Assembly: GCA_964058805.1 (NCBI GenBank)
Contig: CAXKVV010000081.1
Location: forward strand, 248,001 to 312,000
Reading direction: 5' to 3'
DNA from: Schoenoplectus triqueter
Lineage: Eukaryota > Streptophyta > Magnoliopsida > Poales > Cyperaceae
Length of the DNA: 64,000 nt
The position numbers were made by a program, and so were the translations under genes. The notes under the pieces were generated by a model. That model had not been told where the DNA came from and searched no databases. It saw only the letters and a list, made by a program, of their open reading frames with translations. This document shows positions 34,780 through 47,700 of this stretch, piece by piece (positions within the stretch are counted from its first letter, which is position 1; the number at the start of each line of letters is the position of its first letter).

Positions 34780-35183
34780 AGTTTGTCTATTGTGCTTTTA
34801 GTAGCACTTCGGTCGAAACGCTACTGGTCCAAATTTTAATTTTTCATGCTCAAAATTTTAATTTAAGTAGTTCAATGAAATATTTATATCATAATCTTGT
34901 AGAATACTAATTTTTATCGTGTTTGAAGTTAGTTTACTATGATTAATAATTTTAATTTTTAGAAAGTAAGCACTTTTGATATATAAATTTTATTATTTTT
35001 CTATTATTTTAGTGTAATCTTTCAAAAATTATTAAGCATAGTTAATTAATTTCAAATACGATAAAAATTAGTATGCTAAAAATTTTATTGAGCTAATTAA
35101 ATTGAAATTTCAAGCATGAATGATTAAAATTTGGACCGATAGCATTTCGGCCGAAGTGCTACTAGAAGCACAATAGATAAACT
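34780..35183. mobile_element. Long-inverted-repeat MITE, family 3
   Basis: Terminal repeats at 34,781-34,812 and 35,151-35,182 (outer parts GTTTGTCTATTGTGCTTTTA and AGAAGCACAATAGATAAAC) are nearly complementary, and the complementarity continues inward (CCAAATTTTAATTTTTCATG against CATGAATGATTAAAATTTGG). A TATATA/GAGAGA stretch flanks the left end. No coding capacity. Confidence 0.85.
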
Positions 35184-35211
35184 TTTAAAAAATAGAAAGT
35201 TTTAACCATTT

Positions 35212-35737
35212 TATCAAGCTTTTAAAAAATAGAAAGTTTTAACCATTTTAACGGTTTTAACAGACTCTGGCATTAAGTTTTTGAGAAAAAAAATAGATTT
35301 AACAGTTTTTCTGTGATTTAACCGTTTTATCTCATGTTAAAACCGTTATGTTTTTTTTGAAAAAAAACACATTTAATGGCTGATTTTTTTTTATTTCAAA
35401 TCTTAATATTTAGTGACTATAAATTTTTATTTCTTTTTTATTTTTTGAATGTAAATTGATACCCAAATAAAAATATGAAGCAAATTCATTATATAATAGT
35501 TTAGTATAATTTAAGATTTTTAACTTTTACATACTTAATTAATATTATAATTATTATTTTTACTTAATTTAGTTCATTATTAAGTATTAATGATATGAGA
35601 ATGTCTTTCTTATCCTTTTTAAATATGAATTAGTAGGTAAAAAGTGATTGACCATTTTTTAATTTAACGACTGTGTAAAACCGTTAATTGGTCACCTCAC
35701 CGTTAAGAGCTGTTAAATATTTTTTAAAAGCTTGATA
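35212..35737. mobile_element. Inverted-repeat MITE with AACCGTT motifs, 526 bp
   Basis: Perfect 20 bp terminal inverted repeats TATCAAGCTTTTAAAAAATA (left) and its complement at 35,718-35,737. The interior carries several AACGGTTTTAAC/AACCGTTTTA motifs in both orientations. A 36 bp sequence containing TAGAAAGTTTTAACCATTTT occurs twice across the left boundary (about 35,183 and 35,219). The target duplication is unclear; a TA tract follows on the right. Confidence 0.75.
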
Positions 35738-35752
35738 TATATATATATATAT

Positions 35753-36150
35753 AGTTGGGTTATGGTATTGTGCAAACATGGATCATCCCTGTGCTATGGA
35801 TCAATTCTTTATTTTTAAAATCAAAATGATCAATCTGAACACTCAAATGATTTTTATATAAATATGTAGTCACAAATCAATATTTATATATATTTTAAAA
35901 TTTTTATCTATTTTTTTAGCTATTTAGAAAAAAAACTTATTTTGAATGGCTCATAAAAATTAAATCAAGTAATTTTTTAACTATCTAAAAAATAGTAAAA
36001 ATTCTAAAATATTTTGATCTACAACTAAATATTCATATAAACATTATTTTGAGTGGTTTGAATCAAACATTTAAAATTAAAAAATGAAAAACCAATCTTT
36101 AACACAGAAATAGTTTATGCTATACATAGCACTATAGTCCAAGTCTATAT
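35753..36150. mobile_element. Long-inverted-repeat MITE in a (TA)n tract
   Basis: The left end (AGTTGGGTTATGGTATTGTG, then CCCTGTGCTATGG) and the right end (CTATACATAGCACTATAGTCC, then AAGTC) are imperfect inverted repeats, and TATATA tracts lie outside both ends. The middle has complementary arms containing AATCATTTGAGTG-type sequence. No coding capacity. Confidence 0.65.
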
Positions 36151-36159
36151 ATATCACTT

Positions 36160-37421
36160 ATGCACCTTTTTACTTTTAAAATATGGGTTGTTGTTGAAAA
36201 ATATTGTAAAATATAAAAGTTCGTAGGTAAGAGTGGGTACATTTGCTAGTAGAAAAAAAATATATACATACTCTTTGAAATTACAGATGAGATGAATTTA
36301 GTTACATATTTTGATAGATTTTAACCATAATTTAGATCAAAAGATTTAAATATTATTTAATTTGTATTAGTTTTAGATATAAGATTGGTTACTATTGTAG
36401 TTTTGCTTTTTGTTTTTATTTAGGAGATTCTAGAAGCAACTCAAGCTAGTTTCGGAGCATAACCGAAGACCGATATGATGAAAGTTTAAAACCACTTAAA
36501 TCAAAATTAGAATGAGAAAATTATGATGAAAATAGCAAACAATGTCGTTTCTAAAAATTTGCTAGACCTATAATTATTGTTGCGAGTTGCGACCCATAGC
36601 ACCTGTAGTGGTTATAGTTGAAATTGCTAGTGTTAATTTCAGCACTCTAATAATAATGATGATGCGCGGTAGAACCATATTATTATCCGTGTTTTGTTAT
36701 AGGTGGTTTCTAAGGATTCATATTTTCTTTAAAATTAATCAATCATGATCGTTACATGATCAAAATACTTAAACACTTAATAAGGTGTAGAGATTTTTTA
36801 TATAATTTTTTTAATTTCAATCTCTTACTGTCATTCCATGTATTTTAAATTTTAAAATATAACACATAATTGAATGATCTAGCAATTCAAGTGACGGTTA
36901 ATTATATAAGATGACTTTCTATAAGTAAAGGACTCAAATCATCATAAGCACGAAATGAAATTTGAGAGCTAGATTAATCTTTCAGTATAAAAAATGGCAT
37001 AGCATTAGCTTGAAATTTCATATATGTTGATCATCGAGTAACCGAGGTGTTAGTCTAGTTTTTATTGAAGCAAAGTTTTAATTAAAAATATTGAAAGTAC
37101 AAAAAAACAAATTACTTTAGAAAAAAGAAATTCTACCAAATTAATGCGCCACTAGTGAGTTTGAGGAGTTACGGCGTATATTTGCTTTACGACGTTAGAG
37201 GCGAGTTTTAACGCAGAGTCTGAAATTTAATATTTTTTTAGAAGGAATAGTGTCTAGCCTTTATAATCTATATTGATAGTAAATTGATTGCAAAATGGGT
37301 TTTGTTGAACAAAACCATAAAGGAAAATTCAAGAATAGAAACTAGAATAAAACAGTAAAAACAACAATAAAAACAGTAAAATTAGTAAAAACAACAATAA
37401 AATAGTAAAAGATTATGTTAG

Positions 37422-37461
<40 letters not shown>

Positions 37462-38071
37462 ATTTGCGATAATTGTATTGATTCTGATCTTCTGTACAGA
37501 TAGTATAACGTTTGCTCTATTTCCTAATTACAAAAAAAAAAGTATAACAATTGCTCTATTTCCTAATTGACATTGTTAATTATTGCCTAATTACAGATTG
37601 ATTATTTCTTAAATGAGTTGATTGACAGCTTGGTATCTGATATAGCCGTCGGTTAATTATGGATGAGCTGATCTTAATATTTTATGACACTAAGTCTATT
37701 CTAATGTCTAATTGGACATGAATAAAATTAGTTTTTGAAACTGGACATGAATGCGGGAACTAATGTTTAGATCTCTAATTAAATTAAGTTTTAATTACAT
37801 ACATACTTTCGGAAGAAACGATTTCATACGCGTGGTTGTTTGTAGTCAGCTGCTCTGCTCATTGTTAAGTGCAGTAAATAGCACAAATTGTCTGAACCAA
37901 ACTGTCCTAAAATGTTATCTTCATTTGTTTATATTTTAGCATCTCTTGGCACAACCGCTAGATAAACCTAAATTGACGGGAAGTGCTGGGCCTTATGACC
38001 TGGTGGGGTATACAGTATACTGGCAACAAAAAAAGGGCATCCTTTGTCTCCAAGCAACTAAGCGAAAGTGG
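36160..38071. other. No gene recognised
   Basis: AT-rich sequence with a (GA)n microsatellite at 37,427-37,457. A GCGAGTTGCGACCC segment near 36,586 is a small island of higher complexity. The open frame at 37,751-37,939 has no recognisable domain. Confidence 0.5.
37427..37457. repeat. (GA)n microsatellite
   Basis: Uninterrupted GA dinucleotide run of about 31 bp. Confidence 0.95.
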
Positions 38072-38079
38072 ATTGTCAT

Positions 38080-38481
38080 TAGGGTGTTAATTACCGACCC
38101 GATTTGACATGATTTGAAAATAAATAGGTTGGATATGAGTTTAATTTTTTTGATCCGAATCGGGTCGGACCGATTAATTATGTTTTTTGAAGTAAATTTG
38201 TGATTTAGTACTAATTAAAGTTTAAATATACACTAATTATATACTAATTAAGATTAATTATAAATTAATCAATATTGTATTGCTTAAAATTATATAAAAA
38301 TAATTAATAATATTTAATTATTTTACATGGGTCGGGTCGGGTCGACCCGTGACCCATCGGATTGGGTATGGGTCAAAAAAATTTGATCCGAATTTAATCG
38401 AATCGGGTTAGGATCGGGTTAAGAAAAATAATAAAATAATATGACTCGACCCAAACCCGACCCGACCCATTGACACCCCTA
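38080..38481. mobile_element. hAT-type MITE, 402 bp
   Basis: Ends TAGGGTGTTAATTACC (left) and CCCATTGACACCCCTA (right) are inverted repeats of the hAT type. The flanking 8 bp are ATTGTCAT (38,072-38,079) and ATTGCCAT (38,482-38,489), one mismatch. The interior has many GGGTCGG/CGACCCG motifs on both sides. No transposase. Confidence 0.85.
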
Positions 38482-38522
38482 ATTGCCATGTTACTAGTAC
38501 TAGCTTGGACTAATCAGTCTAA

Positions 38523-39198
38523 TGAATCTATTTGTTTGGCACTCCATGGAATAGCAAAAAGTAGGAATAGAATTGCTATTCCGATGAATTAATTTGTCAA
38601 AAGAAGTTTAGACTAAGTAGAAGAGTGCAGAAGAGTGCTAATCCGATATATCAAGTTATAGGTGGTATATTGGATTAGCTCTCGTCGGAATAGCGATTAT
38701 TATTTGATTATGTTGTATTATATTATTATATTATATTATGATTTATTATTATAATATTATAATTATGATTATAATTTATTATTATATTAATATTATAATT
38801 AATATTTATTATTATTAATTATTTAGTATTATTGTGATTATGATTATATTATTATAATGATTATTATTATTATTATAATATTATCATCACTATTAGTATT
38901 ATTATTATTTTATTAATTTTATTATTATTATTTATTATTATTATATTATAATAATCTTAACTTTAGTATTATATTATTATATTATGATTATATGATTATA
39001 TTATTATGATTATGATTATTTATTATTACTATATTATTATGATTATAATTTTATTATTATAATATTGTATTATGATTATATTTATATTATTATTGTTATG
39101 ATTATTTATTATTATTATATTATTATTATATTATGATTAGGGTTATATTATTATTATTGTTATACTATTATGATTATGACTATGATTATTATTATTAC

Positions 39199-39236
<38 letters not shown>

Positions 39237-39929
39237 TTATTCTATTATATTATGATTTTAGTTATGATTATATAATTATTATTATCTTATTATGATTACA
39301 ATTATTTATTATTATTATATTATGATTATAATTTGTTTTTATTATATTATTATTATGATTATATTCTTATATTATTATGATACCACTATGATTATTATTA
39401 TCACGATTAGGATTATGATTATTATTTTATTATTATTTAATTATATTGTATTATATTATTATATTATATTACATTATATTTTTATTATATTGTTAAAATT
39501 ATTATTATTTATTATTATTATATTATTATGATTATGATTATAACTATATTTATTATTATTTTATTATTATATTATTATATTATGATTATATTTTTATTTT
39601 TATTATATTATTATGATTACAACTATGAATATCATTATTTGTTATGATTATGATAATGATTATTTATATTTTTATTATTATTATATCATTATTATTATTA
39701 CTATTATTATTACTATTATTATTATTGTTTTATTATTATTATTATTATTATTATTATAATAATCATCATTTTTATCATAATTATTCATATTTTAACTATT
39801 CGGATTAACAACTGTCAAACGATATTTTCGCTCTTCTGAATAGTAAAAAAATATCACTCTTCTACCGCTCTTTAAAAAAATACTATTCCATCACTCTTTC
39901 AAAATTACCATTTTTCCAAAACTACGCCT
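38523..39929. mobile_element. PIF/Harbinger-like element filled with ATT-type low-complexity DNA
   Basis: TAA flanks both ends (38,520-38,522 and 39,930-39,932). The left 190 bp (from about GGCACTCCATGGAATAGCAA to CTCTCGTCGGAATAGCGATT) are the reverse complement, with small differences, of the right end of the element at 51,235-53,946. The right 140 bp (from about ATATTTTAACTATTCGG) match the reverse complement of that element's left end. Between them, about 1.08 kb consists almost only of ATT/ATTATG-type repeats. The terminal inverted repeats here are worn. No transposase or Myb-like frame; open frames in the ATT part are artefacts of base composition. Confidence 0.75.
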
Positions 39930-39932
39930 TAA

Positions 39933-42159
39933 TTTGTCAAAGTAACCAATTAATGTGTACCTCAATGTTACACTTCTATAATTTGTCATATTAGATATTT
40001 TTAAATGTCACTGGGTGGCGCTGAATCCAAGCAACCATAATATTGTACCATCACGTACCATCACCTAGATGTAGATGTTATTAATTAAACTGATATATAT
40101 CGATATTAAGAATAATTGTACGAAATGAGTTTCAATAGTCCTTGTCTGGTGTGGAATGGATGGGACTTGGTACCGTCGAGTAGCGAGATTTTTACTCTCA
40201 CGTGCTTAGCAGCTTAAACGTGTTATTCTTTTTCCTCATCCTAAATTTTATTTATTCTTAAAATAAAAGACGAGGAAAAAAAAGTTATCCTGCAGCGAAG
40301 AAATCAACAAAATTTTGAGATTCTGCATCGTTGGAACTTAAAAAAAATGAGCGGTTCTGGATTAATTTTTCTATTGCCGTTGTTATATTAAAATGAAGGA
40401 AAATATTAGGGGTGATATCAAAATTGACATAATTTTAGTATTAATTTATTTTGCATAGTATTATCTTTATTCAAGTTAATATTTATATTAAAGTATAGAA
40501 GTATACAGTACAAAATGAGTTAAAAAAATAGAACCTTTAACTTGAATATTAACTAATTTGGCGTGAATACTAAAATCGATATTGACTATGATATCAATTT
40601 TGATATCTATATATCAGCTTCCTAAAATAAATTATACCAGTAAATCTCATTTTTTTTTTCTTTTTTTGATGTAAAATTGGATCAATAACAGAATCTACGG
40701 TGCATGAGTCGACATAAATGATTTACGTGGAACATTTTTTTTTCATGAAGGGTTAAAGTGATGTTACCAATAGATTAAAGAGAATAATTTGGACATAATT
40801 TGGATAGATAAAACAAATGTTAAGATGGGCGGCTGATTGGTGGAGATATTCATTATTTAGTTGGGGCACATAAGTCAGAAAATTATTTTGATGCCAGGAT
40901 AAGCAATATTCAATGCTACAATTAATCGTATATAGTCTCTTTAATAGAAATAATGTCATGAAACTTCAATAAATATTTAGTATAATGATAGATTAAATTT
41001 ACAGAATTATAAGAGTAATAATTTATTACAATGCATGAATTCGTTAATAGCAGATCAAATTAAAGGACGAATTTTTGGCAGATAGATGCATTAGAACATG
41101 TGACTGATTAGTGATGATTATAAAATTTTAAAAGAAACAAAAGAAAATTCATGAAAACAATTTGATGTAAAGATCAACGATAAATTTAATTCTTTACAGA
41201 ATAGTAGAATACCATTTTCGTAACAGAAAGGGAAACAGTTTGATTTTTGAATTAGCAAGATATTAAATTTAGATTGTCCATCTCTATATTATTTAAAAGA
41301 AAAACTCGGTGCACTAGTATTCAAATTTGCCATATGATGAAAATTGAACGATTGCTCCTCAATCTCAAATTGGGTCCGTCCAGTCCGTTAATTTTAAATT
41401 GTACTGTCCAATTAAAATATTTAAGTTATAATTTACTTTTTTTTTCATTTTGGAAGCAGCTCCTGTAGCCGCAAGGTTGAATAAATCATGAGAATTGCAG
41501 AGAATCAGACCTTAAAATTGTTACCCGTCTAACAAGAAAAAGCGGTACAGCAAAGCGAGCCAGAAGGGAAATAATTGCCATCAAATTTCTTTAGGTTGGC
41601 TGCCCCACTCAGCAACGGCCGTTGGATCTACAGCTCATAATTATTATACACTGAAAGTTAACAAATCTTTTTTGCAACACGGGCCCAGTTCATAGATATT
41701 TAGATCCATGCAGGCGCCGACCTGCCAACACAATAGAATTATAGTATACATCTCAGATCTCTCACTTTTATAACACTAACATTTTCATGGATGCACAATT
41801 TATCTGCAATGCCTCAATGTATCTCGGGCTCTCGGCACACGTATTTATATTCTTTTAACAAGGTTTATTTGCAATACCGAGTACAGAGCCCACCGTCAAT
41901 TCTCTGATTCACACCTGCCTTATTTCACAAGAGAAGAGAAAAGAGAAAAGAGAAAATTGAAGTGAATTCTCCGGGCAAAAGAAAGGAAGAAATAAGAGTT
42001 AGAAAGTTGAAACCGCTGTGGTTTCTTGTTCATTTTGCGCCAACTTCAAAAGAATTATTAATTAATTAATTAATGCTTAAAGCATCGTTAAGTGACGATA
42101 TCTCTACCAACAGGTGACACTCAACTTTAACCAACTGAAGAGTTCGATATTTTTCTCTA
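39933..42159. other. No gene recognised
   Basis: AT-rich intergenic DNA. Short open frames (40,753-40,959 -, 41,274-41,468 +) show no recognisable domain. Confidence 0.5.
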
Positions 42160-42628
42160 TCTATACTATTATATAAAACATCTAAGAATTGGAAAATTCA
42201 TTTTTTATCATGGTATTTTTTTATTATACCCATTTTATTCCTCAATTAGACGGATAATATTTATTTTTGATTGATCGAACGTATGTAATCGCGTCCATTG
42301 ATCCACTCTTTCTCTTCATTTCTTTCCCATATATACTATTATTTCCATAATATTATTTTTTTATTTAGCAACCTTGTGCATATTTGGTAAGAAATTAATA
42401 GTGATAATATATGTTAGAATAATTTATTTTTCTTGCCATAAAAATTATGAATCATTAACTCATATTGTGCAAAAATCTCATCCAAGATTAAATAGTATTT
42501 ATTATAGATTTTTTTCTATAATTTGGTGAATTTATAATTTAATATTAGATAAATGTAATTTTTTTTATCTTATAATATTTTAATGTTTAAATAAAAGAAT
42601 CTGCTGCAACACGCGGGTATATAGCTAG
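42160..42628 (+). mobile_element. Non-autonomous Helitron, 469 bp, copy 2
   Basis: It starts TCTATACTATTATATAAAAC after an A (42,159) and ends GCGGGTATATAGCTAG before a T (42,629). It aligns along its full length to 33,201-33,671 with scattered substitutions and small indels, so both derive from the same master. No coding sequence. It lies about 0.85 kb upstream of the sucrose synthase TATA box, on the same strand. Confidence 0.93.
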
Positions 42629-43480
42629 TTATCTAGAAAAGAGAACAAAAGGGCAATATAACGACAAAAATAAGTGTGAGTTCTTATACTTTCTACATTG
42701 CTTGACGCTTAATATCCGTTTCAATATATCTTTTTATTTCTACAAATACTAAATAAAATAAGTTTTTCGAAATGTAAACCCAATATCCGGAAACCTTGAA
42801 CAGAATTGGGAACAGTCAGGGAAATTTCCTCAGCCTCCATTAATAGACGTGAATAAATTCTCGTCAAAATTTTCAGCCATCTCCATTTTGAAAACCATCA
42901 AACATCAAAGTTTCTGTAGGAACGGACATCTCCAGTATGTGAAATGGAGAGATGCACTACGAGGTTTGATGTTGGGTTTAGTCAAATTCCAGGGAGACAC
43001 CAGGAAACAAGTCGCCGACGATTGGATTTGGAGTCAGTATCCTCCAGACTACTGGCTACTGGTAACTGATCGAATTCTTTACGATTATCGAATTTATATT
43101 ACGGACTATTTAAATTTAATTTTCACTTTTAAATTTATGATACTCACTCAAATTTGAATACTTTATCCAATAAAATACTTTGGATGTGAATTTTTAGATT
43201 AAGTATTCTCTAGAGTACTCAATAATAAAGTAACTATTCGAATTTATTATGATTTATTATGATGATTGAATTTATACTATGAAATATTCGAATTCAATTT
43301 TTATTTTAAGTTCATGGAGCTCAATCCAATAAAATATTTTAGGGATGTGAATTTTTGAATTCGGGGCGATATGGAGGAGCACAAACGTTCGAAAACAATG
43401 CAATTTAAACTTCAATAGCAACTTGTAAGCTCACATATTTAAATATTAATTTCTTTCCACCGATACTCTCTTGGTTGCGT
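42629..43480. other. Upstream region of sucrose synthase
   Basis: Contains an open frame at 42,849-43,157 with no recognisable domain. The segment TCCAATAAAATACTTTGGAT recurs in diverged form (about 43,165 and 43,325), each followed by GTGAATTTTT, as two AT-rich direct repeats. No specific transcription-factor site can be claimed from sequence alone. Confidence 0.45.
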
Positions 43481-43488
43481 TATAAAAG
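43481..43488 (+). promoter_or_regulatory. TATA box of sucrose synthase
   Basis: TATAAAAG in a less AT-rich setting, followed by GGCTCAGAGCC and a pyrimidine-rich stretch. It lies about 120 bp before the leader-exon donor site, so transcription probably starts near 43,510-43,520. Confidence 0.75.
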
Positions 43489-43514
43489 GCTCAGAGCCTC
43501 TACGGTTTCCTTCA

Positions 43515-43600
43515 TCCATTTTTGCTTTCCCCTTTCTATACCCTTCCTTTTTTGCGTTCAGTTCGTTTACTGAAGCTCTCCTCCTCTCTCTCTCTCCGAG
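43515..43600 (+). other. Sucrose synthase 5' untranslated leader exon
   Basis: Pyrimidine-rich sequence ending CTCTCTCTCCGAG/GTAAATAC, a good donor site at 43,601. Plant sucrose synthase genes commonly have a non-coding first exon and a long leader intron. The start position is inferred from the TATA box. Confidence 0.65.
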
Positions 43601-44765
43601 GTAAATACCTTGCGTTTAGAGTTAGATTCTATTTTGCTTGCATTTTGATATTTTGATCTGGTTGAAAGATTTATTGGAGAATCAGCAATAGATCATATGG
43701 TACAGTAGCACTGGTGCTTGTACAATTTCAATTTGCGACCAGTCTGGATTTTTGATACCACATTGGCCCCTCTGTACAAGCTATGTTGCAATCTGAACTT
43801 ATAGCATGATCTTCGTTTAGATCTATTCTGTTCAAAAGGTTTTCTGTGGTAAGTGGGAACAGTAACATCTAGAGAAATTGGAGTTTCTTTCAACACGGCA
43901 ACATTGTTTGCCTGTGGCACCTACTAGTTATAACATTCTCCTTTGCTGAGTGCGTTTTGTCTTGTCACGATCAAGAAACCTCTCATCTTAGAATTCCTTT
44001 CTTAATCTCTTTTCCAAACTGTAATTTCCTCTCTAAGATAACTTATGTATTGCTAAATTATGTAAACAGACTTGTCTTTTGTAGGAGCCTATCTAATTGA
44101 AGACATCAGTGTTTAAAGTGGGTGTGATGAGAGCATATACTAACAACATTCAGGATTAAAAGAAAACACTGGCCACTGTTAACTTGCATTTTAATTTCAA
44201 AAACTTCTACCCCTCATCGGTTAACCATCAATCAGGCACCCATAGATTGAGACTTAATATATGTTTAAGATGGACTTCTTAGACTATTTAATATTTTAAT
44301 CTGTGTATGTTGAGATTAGTAAAGATCCATATTACCAAGTTCTTAGTTCTTACATCTATCAACAGCTCAGTATATACAAATGTAATTAATTATCTTTTTT
44401 TCAACTCCCATTTGCGCAACTGCTCTCCATTGACTTTGCCTATATATTGGTCCGTTCTCTCCTTTGCTTTCTCTCTCCCTCCTCTAATCTTTTCAAACCC
44501 ACAAAATATACCTTGTGGTCTATCTAAATCTTTAGTTTGGTAATTTCACAACTCTCCTCTCATTTTTGTTAAAGTTCTTCATTCTGGCGTTACCCTCCTA
44601 TATCATCTGCATATTAGATGTGATCTTTCTCTTTTATTTTCCAAGCTCAAAAACCCTGTGCCAAAATCCATTGTAGATCCAGGAAATTTAACATGTAAAA
44701 TCAGAAGCACCTTTCAGATTTTACACTTATCAACTAATTAGTTTGTCATTTTTTTTTATCTGTAG
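43601..44765 (+). other. Sucrose synthase leader intron, 1,165 bp
   Basis: Runs from GTAAATAC (43,601) to a T-rich acceptor ending CTGTAG (44,765), four bases before the start codon at 44,770. In related genes the leader intron boosts expression; that is family knowledge, not shown here. No element ends were recognised inside. Confidence 0.7.
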
Positions 44766-44769
44766 TAAG

Positions 44770-47700
44770 ATGGCATCCAAGTTGACCCGCATCCACAGTG
44801 TCCGGGAGCGCCTTGGCGATACTCTCTCAGCTCACCCCAATGAGCTCATTGCTCTTTTCACTAGGTGCTCCTTTTGTTTTCTTATTAGTAGTGTTTCTTT
44901 CTGTTTAAAGTCAACTTTTGTCCAAAGAAGTCATAACACTTTTGATCGGTTGACATTTGACCTGATTTGGTTCTCTAAATGATCTCATATTTGAAACCAC
45001 CTAGTAATATATTTGTTCTATTGTTAGAACTCAGAAGTGACATTTATCTAGCTGAAATTGAGAGATCTAGTCTACCTGTGGGCTATTGACTAAATGATTC
45101 TAAATAATATAAATTAGGTATGTGAAGCAAGGCCAGGGGATACTCCAGCGCCACCAGATTCTTGCCGAGTATGATGCTGTCAGCTCCTCTGGCGAGATTC
45201 AGAAGCTTCCAGTATTTGAGGATGTCATTCATGCTGCTCAGGTACTTGTTTTTTGTTGTTTGGGTTCCTTGATGCACACCTAGTATAATAAAGGATTTGA
45301 AGTTCAAAAATAGGCCATAGTAACCTACGGTTACCAGCGTATGGATATACCAGGTTTGGTTTACAGAATCTTATAAAAAAGCCTATTGGTATTCAGTGGG
45401 ACCATTAAGTCATTGCAATGCCTGAAGGCAAACAAAAATCTGTTCCTACATAATCATATGCATTATATAACAAACTTTCTCCATTGGTTATGTAAATCAG
45501 GAAGCCATTGTTGTTCCTCCATGGGTTGCCCTTGCAGTCCGTCCTAGACCCGGTGTGTGGGAGTACATCCGTGTCAATGTCAGTGAGTTGGCTGTTGAGG
45601 AGTTGAGCGTCTCTGAGTACCTCAAATTCAAGGAGAGCCTTGTTGAGGAAATGTATGTATTGAACTACTAATGTGTACTAGTTATTTCGATAGCTTCAAT
45701 TATTCAATTTCTTTTTCTAATCTGGTTACAATTGATTTCATGCATTTTAATTCCAGCCCTGATGCATTCCCCCTCGAGTTGGATTTTGAGCCATTCAATG
45801 CCTCCTTCCCCAAGCCTTCTCTCTCAAAATCCATTGGTAATGGTGTGCAGTTTCTCAACCGTCACCTATCCTCCAAGTTGTTCCAGGACAAAGAGAACCT
45901 TTTTCCTCTCCTCAACTTCCTCCGTCAACACAACTACAATGGCACCGTAAGTTCAAAAAGAAGGAAGTTCATTAATTTTTTTTGTTTCTTAAGTTCTATT
46001 TTTTGAGTGGTTCATCACAATGTTAAATCTAACTATAACTCCTGATTTTTAGAGCATGATGGTGAATGACAAGATCCAGAGCCTTGGTGCTCTCAGATCC
46101 TCCTTGAGGAAGGCTGAGGACTACCTATTGAGTGTTCCTCAGGAGACCCCTTACTCTGAATTTGACAGCAGGTAAAATACTGCTAAACATACTGTCCACA
46201 ATTATTTTTTGAACCCCTTGAATTTCAAATTTCAAAATGATTAAATTGTGAACTGACAGACTGGTTCTGGTTTTCCAGATTCCAAGCTCTTGGATTAGAG
46301 AAGGGTTGGGGTGACAATGCCCAACGTACCCTCGAGAACATCCACCTCCTCTTGGATCTCCTTGAGGCCCCTGATCCTTGCAACTTGGAGAAGTTCCTTG
46401 CTACCATTCCCATGATGTTCAATGTGGTCATCATGTCCCCCCATGGTTACTTTGCTCAAGACAATGTCTTGGGTTACCCTGATACCGGTGGCCAGGTACA
46501 GTAAATTTATTTTGTATTTATAGAGCTGAACTCGATATGTTATTTGCCGATTACTATTTAAAATTTCTGTTTGTCATCATTCTGCTTTTTTCAGGTTGTG
46601 TACATCCTCGACCAAGTCCGTGCTTTGGAGAATGAGATGCTCCTCAGGATCAAGCAACAAGGCCTTGATATCATCCCCAAGATTGTCATTGTAAGTTCAA
46701 AAGTTGAACATAAAAAATATGATAAATTGTTTACCTTCTGAATGTTATGCAAATGTCATTTTGGTGATGTTTGATGACCTCAATATTAGATTACAAGGCT
46801 GCTACCCGATGCCGTGGGAACAACCTGTGGCCAGAGGATTGAGCCTGTTGAGGGCTGCAATCATACCATTATTCTGCGTGTGCCGTTCAGGAACAAGGAT
46901 GGGATCTTTCGCAAGTGGATCTCCCGTTTTGATGTCTGGCCCTACCTAGAGACCTTCACCGAGGTTTGTGCATTGATATGCTATTTATATTCGATTTCAA
47001 TTGTTTAATTTTCTCTTGCTGTAATTTAATTTATCTTTGATTTTTCTTATGATAGGATGTTGCCATAGAGATTGCCAAAGAGATGGAGGCCAAGCCTGAC
47101 CTCATCATCGGCAACTACAGTGACGGTAACCTCGTCGCAACATTGTTGGCACACAAATTGGGAGTGACCCAGTGCACCATTGCACATGCATTGGAGAAGA
47201 CCAAGTACCCCAGCTCTGACCTCTACTGGAAAAAGTTTGACCCTCAGTACCACTTTTCTTGCCAATTCACAACTGACCTCATCGCCATGAACTTCACCGA
47301 CTTCATTATTACTAGCACCTTCCAAGAAATTGCTGGAAGGTACATCATTATTCGTTTATTCATCCTCTTATCACAAGTCCAAATTATGAACAGGCCAATT
47401 TAACATCTTTATTTCTTTGAAATTCTCAGCAAAGACACCGTGGGACAGTACGAGTCCCACATTGCTTTCACCATGCCTGGTCTGTATCGTGTTGTGCATG
47501 GTATTGATGTGTTTGACCCCAAGTTCAACATTGTGTCCCCTGGTGCCGACATGTCAGTGTACTTCCCATACACTGAGAAGGAGAAGAGGCTGACCCACCT
47601 CCATCCTGAAATTGAGGAGCTCCTCTTCAGCAAGGAAGACAACACCGAGCACAAGTACGAAAAAAAAATATCTTAAATTCAGCAAACCTTGTTAAAAATA

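Noticed and set aside
39292..39531. 79-codon open frame of I and Y residues
   Set aside because: Direct product of ATT-type repeats; the mirror case at 53,134-53,319 is the same artefact.
42849..43157. 102-codon open frame just upstream of sucrose synthase as a gene
   Set aside because: No recognisable domain, and its second half is AT-rich repeat sequence.
43693..43920. 75-codon - strand open frame
   Set aside because: Lies inside the leader intron of sucrose synthase and shows no recognisable domain.
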